A stretch of DNA of 31,016 nt from Candidatus Heimdallarchaeota archaeon LC_3. Lineage in GTDB: Archaea > Asgardarchaeota > Heimdallarchaeia > Hodarchaeales > LC-3. The position numbers and the translations under genes were made by a program. Where the stretch lies: positions 1 to 31,016 of the forward strand of contig MDVS01000078.1 of assembly GCA_001940645.1 (NCBI GenBank), given 5' to 3'. The notes under the pieces were generated by a model. That model saw nothing but the letters and a program-made list of their open reading frames with translations, had not been told where the DNA came from and made no database searches. Shown here piece after piece: positions 11,901 to 17,946 of this stretch (positions are counted from its first letter, which is position 1; every line of letters begins with the position of its first letter).

Positions 11901-14318
11901 TAAAGGCTTTCTATAATCAAACAAATTAATAAAATTCTCTTCTTCATCTAAAGAAAGATTAACTTCAGGATTTAATTGATTATTATATTCAGTAGAAATC
12001 CAATCCGCTGATCTAGCAATACTTGATATTCTCGGTTCATCGATAATTCCATCAAAATAATTTGTTCCAGAAGTGGTGGGTCTGTAACCAACAGCCATTC
12101 TTGATGAATAAGAACCAATAGTTCTGCTCAAAGGTGTTTTTTCGTCACCATTTAAAAAAACGCTAATATAAGTCCCGTTATAAGTTACTGTCCCATAATA
12201 CCATGAACCAGTAGAAAAGGAAGCCTCATTTGAAAATTCAATATCACCTCCGTCATGGAAATATAAATGACCATCTTTTATACCAAACCGTCTACTTGAA
12301 CTAATAGTGACTAAATCATTTCTTCCAGAAGTCGCATCAGCTTTGAACCATGTACTAAATGTAAAATCAGATATCGTTGTTCCAGAAGTGGTTGCATTTA
12401 ACCCGTCAGTATTATCAAAATCCAATCCAGTCCCAATAAAGCCGGATACCCAACTACTACTACTCATTTGTCCAGAAATTCGTTTAAGAACTAAACCATT
12501 TTCTGAACTATCTAGAACACTATTTGGCATTTTACAACAATCTTCGAAGTGAAAAACACCTTCATATCCCTCATCCCAGACTCCAGTGGGATTTTGTAGA
12601 GATTCTATTTGCTCATTTCCATAATACATAATAAATTGAGTGACAGGAGAAGCTGATAATTTCGGAATCTTTACCCAAGCCCGAAGATAAACATGTGTTG
12701 AGTTAAAATTTCGATCGAATTCCTCTATTTCATGTGCAAATGGGACACCATTAAAATCAGTAAATAAAATATCATTACCATTTGTCTGAACTCTGTTCTT
12801 CATATCAGAATCATATAATTCAAGTAAATATGGAAAATTATACAAATCACTAGACCCACTAACTACAGAACTATCAATAGTTATATTTTTTCTAAAAGAT
12901 AGCTCAGGTACTGGCCATTTGTTTTGTGTGTGCTTTTTTCCCAAGGTAATAAAACTTTCAGGGTCATTGAGATTGTTAAAAGTTGTTTTAACGTAATCTC
13001 CACTTCGGACTACATCAGATAATCGTAATTCATCTATTGTACCTTGAAAATATCTCGAATTGATTCGTTTACCAATTAGTAAAGCACCGGTTGTTGTTAA
13101 AATGTTTCCATCAGCAAGGCTCTCTGAAATTAATTCTCCATTTATATATGCAGAAAATTCAGTACCAGATGTCTTTGATTCATCATATATGGCAACAAGA
13201 TATGCCCATTCTTGTTGATAAATTTCTCCTGAATCATATCTGTATTCACCTGGGAATATAGTATCGGTAGTAAGTCGGTGGTTTAATAGAGTAGGATTGC
13301 TTCCTCCATCTACACCTAGCATATAACGTTCTTGATTTCCTGTATCTGCTTTCATCATTATAGGCGTATCATCAACTACGGGTAAAGAAGAAAAAAATAC
13401 CCATCCTTCCATAGTAATTGTTGTTCCGGTAATATCTAAGCTTGTACTGTGTGGAACTGTGAAATAATCATTTGCTCCGTCAAAAATAAGAGCATTCCCT
13501 GTGATCCCTGAGACCAAATCATCGGATAACATTGCTCCAACAGATGTTCCATCGTTACTATTTGCGGTTGAATCAAGTAATTGAGGAGAAGAAGCACTAG
13601 GATCTTGATTCATATGCCATATTGCTTTGAAATCTGAATCCCAAACCCCTGAAGGATTTTCTTCAATTCCTGCTGATGGATTATTAAAATACATAAATAT
13701 TGTTGTACTTTCCGTTGCTGAAAGTATTGGTATCTGTACCCAAGCAATTAATTGTGCTTCTGTTGCACTATAATTCTGATTAAAAAATTCAATTTCGTGA
13801 TTTAATTTTGTACCACTTGAATCTGTGAAAACGATGTCATTTCCAGAGGATAAAGTATAATCATGTAAATCTTCATCTAAAATATTTATTAGCAAGGGAA
13901 AATCTGTAATAGAAGTTGTACCATTAACTTTTGAACTATCTATTCTTATTGCTTTTCTATATTTATAATTATTTTGACTCCACGGTTCTCCTTCATATGT
14001 TATTAAGAAATTTGGATTATTTCTTGAATTGATGGCGTTTATTTGGTTTGTGTTTGAATTAAATTTCCCATTTTCATCCGTATTTTTATCCTGTAAACTT
14101 TTATCAATTATTACATTATTTTTGTTAAGATTTTGAGTGGATAATGTCTCTTGAGCATCGAAAAATAAATTTTCATTTGTGAAATATGATCTTTCTTTTT
14201 CGTCTATTTTGTCCGTCCCTAATGGAATATTCCCCCCAATTATTATTCCTGCAACTAAGAAATTTATTAGAAGGGTTGAAAGTAACACAAAATTATAAAT
14301 TATCCTTTTATTATTCAA
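2979..14318 (-). CDS. giant surface protein: DUF2341-LamG, Ig-like repeats, TM, tail
   Basis: The 3779-residue product runs in this order. Residues 1-30 are a hydrophobic signal or anchor. Residues 120-1155 hold three modules, each a DUF2341 domain plus a LamG/concanavalin-like domain. Residues 1156-1360 look like two Ig-like domains. Residues 1361-3308 hold 20 Ig/cadherin-like repeats of about 97 residues. A membrane-proximal beta region follows, then one membrane helix at about 3560-3580, a KK stop-transfer and a ~200-residue cytosolic tail. Nearly all of the protein should be outside the cell, where LamG and Ig-like domains typically bind glycans or proteins. N-x-S/T sequons are abundant. 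I found only four extracellular cysteines (a CC pair in the second LamG and a CxxC near 1320). The start is TTG without a clear ribosome binding site; no in-frame ATG precedes it. Adhesin or receptor is the likely role, inferred from architecture. Confidence 0.9.
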   Translation of the reverse strand: MNNKRIIYNFVLLSTLLINFLVAGIIIGGNIPLGTDKIDEKERSYFTNENLFFDAQETLSTQNLNKNNVIIDKSLQDKNTDENGKFNSNTNQINAINSRNNPNFLITYEGEPWSQNNYKYRKAIRIDSSKVNGTTSITDFPLLINILDEDLHDYTLSSGNDIVFTDSSGTKLNHEIEFFNQNYSATEAQLIAWVQIPILSATESTTIFMYFNNPSAGIEENPSGVWDSDFKAIWHMNQDPSASSPQLLDSTANSNDGTSVGAMLSDDLVSGITGNALIFDGANDYFTVPHSTSLDITGTTITMEGWVFFSSLPVVDDTPIMMKADTGNQERYMLGVDGGSNPTLLNHRLTTDTIFPGEYRYDSGEIYQQEWAYLVAIYDESKTSGTEFSAYINGELISESLADGNILTTTGALLIGKRINSRYFQGTIDELRLSDVVRSGDYVKTTFNNLNDPESFITLGKKHTQNKWPVPELSFRKNITIDSSVVSGSSDLYNFPYLLELYDSDMKNRVQTNGNDILFTDFNGVPFAHEIEEFDRNFNSTHVYLRAWVKIPKLSASPVTQFIMYYGNEQIESLQNPTGVWDEGYEGVFHFEDCCKMPNSVLDSSENGLVLKRISGQMSSSSWVSGFIGTGLDFDNTDGLNATTSGTTISDFTFSTWFKADATSGRNDLVTISSSRRFGIKDGHLYFHDGGDIEFSNEASFSTGSWYYGTVTYNGTYISVFLNGDEKTPLSRTIGSYSSRMAVGYRPTTSGTNYFDGIIDEPRISSIARSADWISTEYNNQLNPEVNLSLDEEENFINLFDYRKPLVIDQNKISGSETLTNFPLYLDIYDSELKARAQTDGSDIYFADINGTKLQYELIEYDPLFNGSHANLRVWLRVNSINPSENTYIYMYYGNNDFQNQPASIGVGEGVYQAIYHLDENATAGQSSTVHKDSANGYDGTQSGNNDVMGKIDNAQNFDGSNDQITISSSSGLQPPGDVTISGWFKTDVTHTSSSSTTKLILRNYVGSLENFAIALVGTDYRTAAVTDGSLVLKLEVGGSDAWFWTTTTTWTAGTWYYFTAIVDADNSPNNKVYINGVDDTAGSSYQSSTLDLNYVTEWGIGGGNYDDGQGGISTNWFDGAIDEIRIIDGIQTNDWIKTSYDSMNNPQLMYSLGTEEFNFPVVQDFGVIDSGIGNPQYWANVTSGWQGTIDSVTINIDSTNQSMSLNVSGYWVYSPASVVFNSFHTYQIVNATNNLGQYLSTASQTKNVTFNYDTTTPSIVPGSISYSGSAFSNGTFYVNVTDTWGIIDTVILTINSLSPSNGPCSPCYSPSTAVLQPIGGDQHINDSIFLFRGTVFYQISVNDTVGNMDQSSEQQGTVLNKAPTVSNIQLTSAPYPSNSSLSVSYAYSDPEGDSQSGTTIRWYKDNILQSSYNDQTTVPFTAINRGEQWNVTITPRDGAVYGLPVTSSTITIDNSAPTASNYVINPSTPVTVDALTGSWDDFDEDGDTITVSSIRWYKDSVLQIPLNDLITVPSSNTLEGQSWYFELILTDSYKQSIVYTSPTKIIANSAPTVPTAVINNTNPKTLDDLLANWTYLDADADVQGSPIIWWYKDSVYQPSLTNQISITSDLTTKGESWYFIIRVFDGDAYSTNKTSPSKLIINSAPIAGNLTISNSPTTLSTLSISWDYWDADSDTNSTPRIRWYRDGIVDNSLDDLLSINPGNTSKGEDWYFTIQVYDSFEFSIIFTSPTTTILNTNPVASSAQITPGSPTSSENLVSSWDYSDIDADTENVSSAYIRWYRNGSLQSSFDNMSTLLFTATSRGDQWHFTVQASDGEGLSIIISSSNATITNSAPILTSQPSFDTSPIGDDDDFNIMVPFYDEDGDNNVTQNILWYRNGVYDSNYNNLSTIYKENTTIGDFWWYIIQVYDGTVWSGNYTSITVGIGSPANNNPFAGNLTLTFNPNTTQNLIAFYDYYDADSHPESESEVLWYMNNGSGFQLQGQFNNSLIIFSVNTIKGQLWYFTVIPKDVFGGVGSANTSSTITIINTIPTITNLDITSNPDNNTNLVATTLSFDADSDSLELIIHWYRNGLLISSLDNLTTITATNTFKHDVWNYTVQLYDGSNFSLIYNSTSTTILNSVPFISGSATITPLSPVTSSTLTVSWGYIDPDNDPEDTAVIRWYRNGVLQVSFNDSISIASSNTKKGEFWYFTVRVYDSEEYSDIYTSPIIEIGNTAPSATINGFIGELKFGTTLEINYSWSDIDQDANDIEIGTEVRWYRNGELIASLNDVKIVPGSLIFKDDVWNVTVTPSDGIDFGVLIFLSVTIGNTAPEVDTTGISPTGSTTTDVDLVASFTFTDVDNDQLSVYSIIWYNNSVSIPSLNNQTSVQSNFTGKGQTWYYNLTVFDGEVWSSVVSGPSINIINTKPIIGNISLSGGSTTIENITLTYDYFDIDGDPESATSITWFVVGTGGGVYPAAGTMLGFDVIFAGNSVFISIQASDGEDVGESIFTLTLENGEIIVGNTAPQITGQPNILDSSSNSNFQTNSTLQVNFTAYDRDGDDFPAGVYALDADYASQAEYRWYKRSVSTGGVFVLQIEITGQTVSSSLLTKGDDWMFSVHPRDKSGLFGSWVNSTIVTIINTAPMVTGFNWNTVTPTTQTDLISLPVYFDEDGDTQQTSGINKSIIWWFYSNGTELLSARNSTTLSSFLFQKGDVVYLIIQPFDGEHFGNNYTSNTITIVNSAPSIPVVPNISPINLTTSTILIANWTFFDADNDLEDNNSVIIHWYKDTILIPTLNNLSSILSGNTSKGESWYFTIQVYDGGDYSTIYQSFSADILNTAPTAINLGLPNNPTTSDSLLATWNYSDIDNDTEIPLQIIFWYLNGTHQPLYDNSVTLPSSATTKLDLWSFSVSVYDGSDYSIVYFSSNITIGNSAPTASSINIISNLTVFDDLVLNWTYSDIDNDTEVLNYLIFWYMNGTIQPLFNDSTTVPYTNTSKYDQWYVTLQVYDGENYSILYSTINYTIINSAPVASNVVLSPISSLIFTSTDVSVYWNYTDADNDLEVSVNTTFVWYLNGVEQIGLNNFTTLPASSTSRGQQWFVEIQLYDGESWGIPVQSNTITILNSPADITDVIVVSNQINQSIAYADSILFVDYTFSDNDGDLEITQEAIIFWYRNGIYQSGSSFDNQSSLSISGKTVKSDVWYYVIRVYDGWDWSSNQTSLSFVISNSAPSVSSLVFGGVENTFFILEIEDLVVDYQFADIDNVDTDYSAIQWYRNGIHLPLFDNLTTIPASDTIPGEYWWYIVIPSDSFDIGLSAWSLNRTIESIPKINSFGIVYQNNTEGHFIIWSNVTDVRNFDNLDIKYRILINNVSIGTFSTDPNGTGSNEWLTDYLMESNDFKALLNSSIVIEILVETKEAGGIIITTSNSFEVSLQDTVAPRIIGEPSYDFDDDNNPQDITFYIDIEEYGLGLDHVTLFYSFASATGDNQTSTPTLRLRQLQANGDYEFINMTLLNQTSQFYTYSITVPVQFQGDTVVLYYFDLVDLANNADPKAFFEKGTDPNRPGAVWKSPGFNIEEFVPYIIAFILVIVIFSFIAIKKFSGTELVGLDIEAVMENIHKMKLKDEEIKRSLDSHTLGVVVSFFDQRHGPIPVMQEPDILRDNFEKLVELSDLSFSAVRFVDNFEDEIQASFDFTVDERTRVSSISFAFALNRPNARGGAENMTLNILVLKDVYPLVSQFIPQFNDIIQKIHKTLDIDPNAQNKVQKEILELRLLISRLVLSYVDIYGTTELVTEESEE
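2982..3641 (-). other. membrane helix and predicted longin-like tail of giant protein
   Basis: From residue 3560 a ~20-residue hydrophobic helix ends at KKF, followed by about 200 soluble residues. The tail reads as beta (GVVVSFF), turn and short beta (GPIPVM), helix (DNFEKLVELSDLS), then three strands (QASFDFTV, SSISFAFAL, LNILVLK) and two long helices (from DVYPLV, and from NKVQKE). That order, beta-beta-alpha-beta-beta-beta-alpha-alpha, is the longin fold order. Longin and roadblock domains commonly bind or regulate small GTPases. The fold is inferred by eye from sequence pattern, not computed. Confidence 0.5.
4392..10238 (-). repeat. 20 tandem ~97-residue Ig/cadherin-like repeats
   Basis: Counting by the linker N-[ST]-x-P and the central [IV]-x-WY-[RK]-N/D-G core gives 20 units. 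Most carry an acidic D-x-D-x-D cluster 8-12 residues before the WY core (for example DADSD, DIDND), a K/R-G-x-x-W-x-[FV] strand after it and a [VL]-[YF]-D-[GS] turn. The acidic cluster at each domain suggests calcium-stabilised rods, as in cadherins. Units 12-14 are longer, with loop insertions. The copies are diverged in DNA, so this is not a simple-sequence or CRISPR-like array. Confidence 0.85.
10854..13961 (-). repeat. three DUF2341-LamG modules
   Basis: Three copies start near residues 120, 472 and 798. Each opens with a [YF]R-K-basic segment, then I-D-x-x-x-[VI]-S/N-G, an [NF]-FP motif, a GNDI/GSDI-x-[FA]-[TA]-D segment, an E-[IL]-x-x-[FY]-[DN] motif and an MY-[YF]-[GN]-N turn. Each is followed by a LamG-type jelly roll beginning W-x-[MFL]-x-[EQD] or similar and ending near a D-E-[LPI]-R-[LI] strand. 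DUF2341 is a domain of unknown function common in archaeal and bacterial surface proteins; LamG domains are typically glycan or protein binders. Confidence 0.85.
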
Positions 14319-14592
14319 AATAAAACAACCAAACGTATCTATACTGATTCTTAATTTATTTTCTTTCTGAAAAGTGAAACTAGAGGTAAATTCTTGATTT
14401 AATCAATATTCAGCACATTAATTGAATCATAACAATTACTATTATCATATAATAAAATGCTTTTCATTTTACCTTCATTATATTATATCACTATTAAAAA
14501 CAGATTAAATCAAAAACAACTAAAAATATGTGTCGGGTAAGTAAGAGTTTGAAATAATCGTAAAAAAAGATTTTAAAGGAAATGATTTTGTT
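14319..14592. other. intergenic region, likely holds the giant-gene promoter
   Basis: This 274-bp AT-rich gap separates two reverse-strand genes, so the giant gene is probably not simply read through from the propeller gene. A TATA-like AATAAATT lies on the reverse strand about 14351-14360, which would give a very short leader before the TTG at 14318. No convincing ORF, RNA structure or repeat was seen. Confidence 0.35.
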
Positions 14593-16083
14593 TTATAGTT
14601 CTTTTAGTATTATACCTGGTGATTTGAAAAAAAGGAGTTTTCCTGAATCTTCACCAATTACTACTCCATTGTCTGTTACTGTAATGGCTCTTATTTTTGT
14701 GTCTCCCACATCTACTTTTGCAGAAAGACTTGTATCTTGGAGATGTTGCCATGCTAAATGGTTCATATGATCATAAATGAGCCATTCGCCTTTATAAATA
14801 GCGATTGCAGAAGAAGGATCTTCATGTAATCCTTTATAATGTTCTACTATCTTACCATTTACTGGATCAATCTTAAAAATAGTTCCTGATGTGTTAGTGA
14901 TCCATAATGAACTGTTTGCATAAGTTAGTCCCACAATTGACGAATTTACAGATAAATAACTTCTCCACCTTAAATATCCATCTTTTGAAATTCGAAATAA
15001 TCCCCCTTTCTCAAATGCTGCAACAATATCACCATCTACCCAAGCTAAGTATCGAATTGGATCACCATCATAAGGATATGTATGGATTAATTTTCCTGTG
15101 AGTAATTCTCGAAATTGAACAGTTCCATCTTTATGACCAGTAAATAAGAAATTACCGAGTTCTTTCTTTGACACTGCCATTCCTTGTGTCATTTCAGGAA
15201 CAAGAGTTGTCCAATTCAATTCAGGATCAGAATCCCAATTTGTTTGATAACAATTTACTTGATACATTTTTGAAATCAAAAATAATTGAGCACTAAAATC
15301 ATACATACCATGAGTAACTTTTTCAGATTTGATGATTTTGTCATGGATTAATTTTCCATTACTGGTTTTAAATAAACCAGCTTCGTATGATCCTGCATAA
15401 TAACCAAGGCCATTTTCAAACCCTAAGCTATGAATAAAAAGAGCTTTTGTTCTGACTTCGTTAACAAATTCTAGCAAACTTATTTCTAGTTCATACTGGC
15501 GTCCATCAATAATTAGTTTATATTTAGTTCCTCTACCAAAATCTGGTTCCACAGAAGAACAGACACCCGGTAAGGCTTTACTTGAAATCAAATCTTTCGT
15601 TTCTAAACTAAATATTAAAACATTACTCGATGATACTTGGAGAAGCATTTTATAAGGAGAAATTTCTTTTTCAAATAAAACTTCATCTGAATCAACAAAA
15701 GCTTTAGTTGGTGAATCTCCTTCTCTCTGAGAAATATCAAAAGAACTCGTTTCGAAATCTAAAGCTTTAACATAATTTTCATTTTTTCTAACGGTTCTCA
15801 CAACATTTTGCAGTGTAAATGTCCTAAAAACTTCAATGATTTTTTCGATTCGATATCGTTTCCTTGTTTCGGGATTTTCAATTCCTAACCGTTTGATTGA
15901 ATCCATCTGTCTTTTTACGTTTAATTTTTCAAGTTTCGGGAGATCGGGAGGGAAATATGAAATACCGACCTTTTCCTTGTCTAATAGCAATAATTGAGGC
16001 ACATCATCACCTAACAAGCTAGGAGTTATTTGAAACTTAGTACCAATCCATTTCAGGAATAAAATTTGTTCAGATTCTGACAT
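14593..16083 (-). CDS. cytosolic beta-propeller (WD40/PQQ-like) protein
   Basis: This 496-residue protein lacks a signal peptide or membrane helix. Residues ~1-130 are mixed and basic with no recognised domain. From about residue 130 onward there are repeated four-stranded blade signatures, for example G-H-K-D-G-T-V-Q-F followed by LTGKLIHTY, then GGLFRISKDG, then SGTIFKIDPVNGKIVEHY, and a final DSGKLLFF strand. These resemble WD40 or PQQ-like propeller blades without the classic WD dipeptide. Propellers are usually binding platforms. The gene lies upstream of the giant surface-protein gene on the same strand (274 bp apart) and diverges from a large P-loop protein gene. A scaffold linked to those neighbours is possible. 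The start is ATG at 16083. The propeller call is good; the function is unknown. Confidence 0.7.
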   Translation of the reverse strand: MSESEQILFLKWIGTKFQITPSLLGDDVPQLLLLDKEKVGISYFPPDLPKLEKLNVKRQMDSIKRLGIENPETRKRYRIEKIIEVFRTFTLQNVVRTVRKNENYVKALDFETSSFDISQREGDSPTKAFVDSDEVLFEKEISPYKMLLQVSSSNVLIFSLETKDLISSKALPGVCSSVEPDFGRGTKYKLIIDGRQYELEISLLEFVNEVRTKALFIHSLGFENGLGYYAGSYEAGLFKTSNGKLIHDKIIKSEKVTHGMYDFSAQLFLISKMYQVNCYQTNWDSDPELNWTTLVPEMTQGMAVSKKELGNFLFTGHKDGTVQFRELLTGKLIHTYPYDGDPIRYLAWVDGDIVAAFEKGGLFRISKDGYLRWRSYLSVNSSIVGLTYANSSLWITNTSGTIFKIDPVNGKIVEHYKGLHEDPSSAIAIYKGEWLIYDHMNHLAWQHLQDTSLSAKVDVGDTKIRAITVTDNGVVIGEDSGKLLFFKSPGIILKEL

Positions 16084-16241
16084 TAATGAACGATCCTTTA
16101 TACAATAACATATTGATTTGTAAAATTGGGATTAGAGAAATATGTACGGTTTAATTTTATGTAAAAGCTTTTTATTTGATATTTAAAATTTATCATAGTA
16201 ATCTAATAAATCACTTTGGAAATTTTTATTGAGGAATTTTA
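16084..16241. promoter_or_regulatory. divergent promoter region
   Basis: This 158-bp gap lies between the divergent propeller and P-loop protein genes and must hold both promoters. On the plus strand a TATA-like ATATTTAAAA lies near 16179-16188. GAGG at 16231-16234 sits 7 nt before the TTG start at 16242 and is the ribosome binding site that supports that non-ATG start. Confidence 0.4.
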
Positions 16242-17942
16242 TTGAAAATACCTGTCCAAAAAAGTCATTATGGTTTTAAGCAACAAAATTCATATGAACA
16301 TCCAGACCTCTATGAAGAATCAGTAATAACCCTTGATAGTCCTTTAGCTTCAATAATTGCATCAGATACGCACATTATAACTATATTACTTCTCGGAAAT
16401 CGTAATAGTGGAAAATCGACCTTTATTCATAGTTTCACCAATAAAACGGATAAGAATTTTTTTGAGTTGCTTTCTGAGATACCAATAATTAATAGCACCT
16501 TTATTAATACTAGATTTATTGAAGATGGTCTACCGTATATCGATGAACCACCGTTTATTGATACTGATATTGGAAGAGGTACGATCCTTCTTAATAGAGA
16601 AGATTTTGAATTTTTACTTAGTGAATACAACGTTACACATCCAAATTTTACTAATAAAACACGTTACGTATTAATTCATTTTATTGAAATAGGAGGAGAT
16701 CATCTCGATAGACTAATTAATAACAATGAAGATTCAAAAGATATCAAAGAAATATTATCACAAACTAAAGCAATATTAAAAACCACAAAACAATTGATGT
16801 ATTTTATTAACTTTAATGAGCTATTTCTTAATAATTTCAACAAATTAAACTTTGAAGAATTCAAAAAAATAACCTCTCGGATCCAATATTTAATCCAAAA
16901 TTTTCAATTGATAGAGGAAATAACATTTGTATTATCTAGATATGATGAAAAAACAGCTTCAAGAATGCGTTTAAATCAAATTCATGATCAATTAAAAGAA
17001 ATAATCGAAAATTCCAAAAATAAATTTGATAATAAATCGATAAAAGATTTGATTTATGATTATTTATCTTTTTTAAAAATTAAAAAGTTTAAGAATACTG
17101 AAATTGATTTAATATTAGGTGAGCACCTTTCGCCAGATCAATCTTTAAATGTAAGGGGAATAATGCAAACGTTAATGAATATTTTCAAAAAAGAAATGAT
17201 TCTGAGTGAAAAATTAAGTAAATCTCATGTCATATATTATCTATTAAAATATTATAATTTGAATAAAGCAAAATTTAGCGAAGATGCTTTTTGGATTACT
17301 CCTAAAAATTTTGAGACTTATATAGCGAATTTAGAATTTAAAGAAATTCCAGAATCAATAATCCTACAAGATTTTTTGTCCATAAAACCTTCTTTATTAA
17401 AAAATGGACTGATAGTTAGTAAAACAAACAATTTCGGATCTAATTTTGATATAATAATTGAAACAGTAAACTCTTTAAAAATGAATAAAAAATTTAACCT
17501 TTTAAATAATAAATCTGAATTAGATGGAACAGATGAAATTAGATTTCCTCAAAATGATAATATATTTAGAATATTTTATCAATTCATTGATAATGATGTT
17601 CCCGTTGATTTTTGGTTCAAAGATGACAAAATTGTGATATCTGAAAGCGTTATAGAGAATGAAAAATCAATATTATTTGAGTTAGAAGAAGAAATATTGG
17701 AAGAAACAATAAATTATCTGAATAAAGGAAATAATTATATCCCTTTGATAACAAAAATTGAAGATTTCTATATGGGACACAAAATATTAAAAAAAAAGGA
17801 AGGATTTTTAGAGAAGAGATTAAAAAATTCATTACAGATGAAAGAAAAAGATTTTTACGAGCAATTCAATATAATATTTGAAGAATCTAAGATAAATAAC
17901 CAAAAAGACTGTATAATCATTCCAATTGTACTTACATTATAA
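16242..17942 (+). CDS. large divergent P-loop GTPase-like protein
   Basis: The 566-residue protein has a clear Walker A, GNRNSGKST (52-60), after a beta strand rich in I/L. A G3-like segment follows a hydrophobic strand but reads EIGGD (149-153) rather than DxxG, and a G4-like SRYD (232-235) replaces NKxD. An IDTDIGRGTI segment between them could be switch I. Residues ~250-566 are charged, helical and Asn/Lys/Glu-rich with no recognised domain. The TTG start is supported by GAGG 7 nt upstream. The protein probably binds a nucleotide, but base specificity and hydrolysis are uncertain given the altered motifs. No membrane helix is visible. It diverges from the propeller gene, and its stop lies 4 bp from the stop of the convergent methyltransferase gene. 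A Ras-like or dynamin-like origin cannot be decided by eye. Confidence 0.65.
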   Translation: MKIPVQKSHYGFKQQNSYEHPDLYEESVITLDSPLASIIASDTHIITILLLGNRNSGKSTFIHSFTNKTDKNFFELLSEIPIINSTFINTRFIEDGLPYIDEPPFIDTDIGRGTILLNREDFEFLLSEYNVTHPNFTNKTRYVLIHFIEIGGDHLDRLINNNEDSKDIKEILSQTKAILKTTKQLMYFINFNELFLNNFNKLNFEEFKKITSRIQYLIQNFQLIEEITFVLSRYDEKTASRMRLNQIHDQLKEIIENSKNKFDNKSIKDLIYDYLSFLKIKKFKNTEIDLILGEHLSPDQSLNVRGIMQTLMNIFKKEMILSEKLSKSHVIYYLLKYYNLNKAKFSEDAFWITPKNFETYIANLEFKEIPESIILQDFLSIKPSLLKNGLIVSKTNNFGSNFDIIIETVNSLKMNKKFNLLNNKSELDGTDEIRFPQNDNIFRIFYQFIDNDVPVDFWFKDDKIVISESVIENEKSILFELEEEILEETINYLNKGNNYIPLITKIEDFYMGHKILKKKEGFLEKRLKNSLQMKEKDFYEQFNIIFEESKINNQKDCIIIPIVLTL

Positions 17943-17946
17943 CAAA

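Noticed and set aside
12307..12552. 81-codon plus-strand frame opposite the second DUF2341-LamG module
   Set aside because: It is fully inside a strongly supported coding region on the other strand and has no recognisable protein features.
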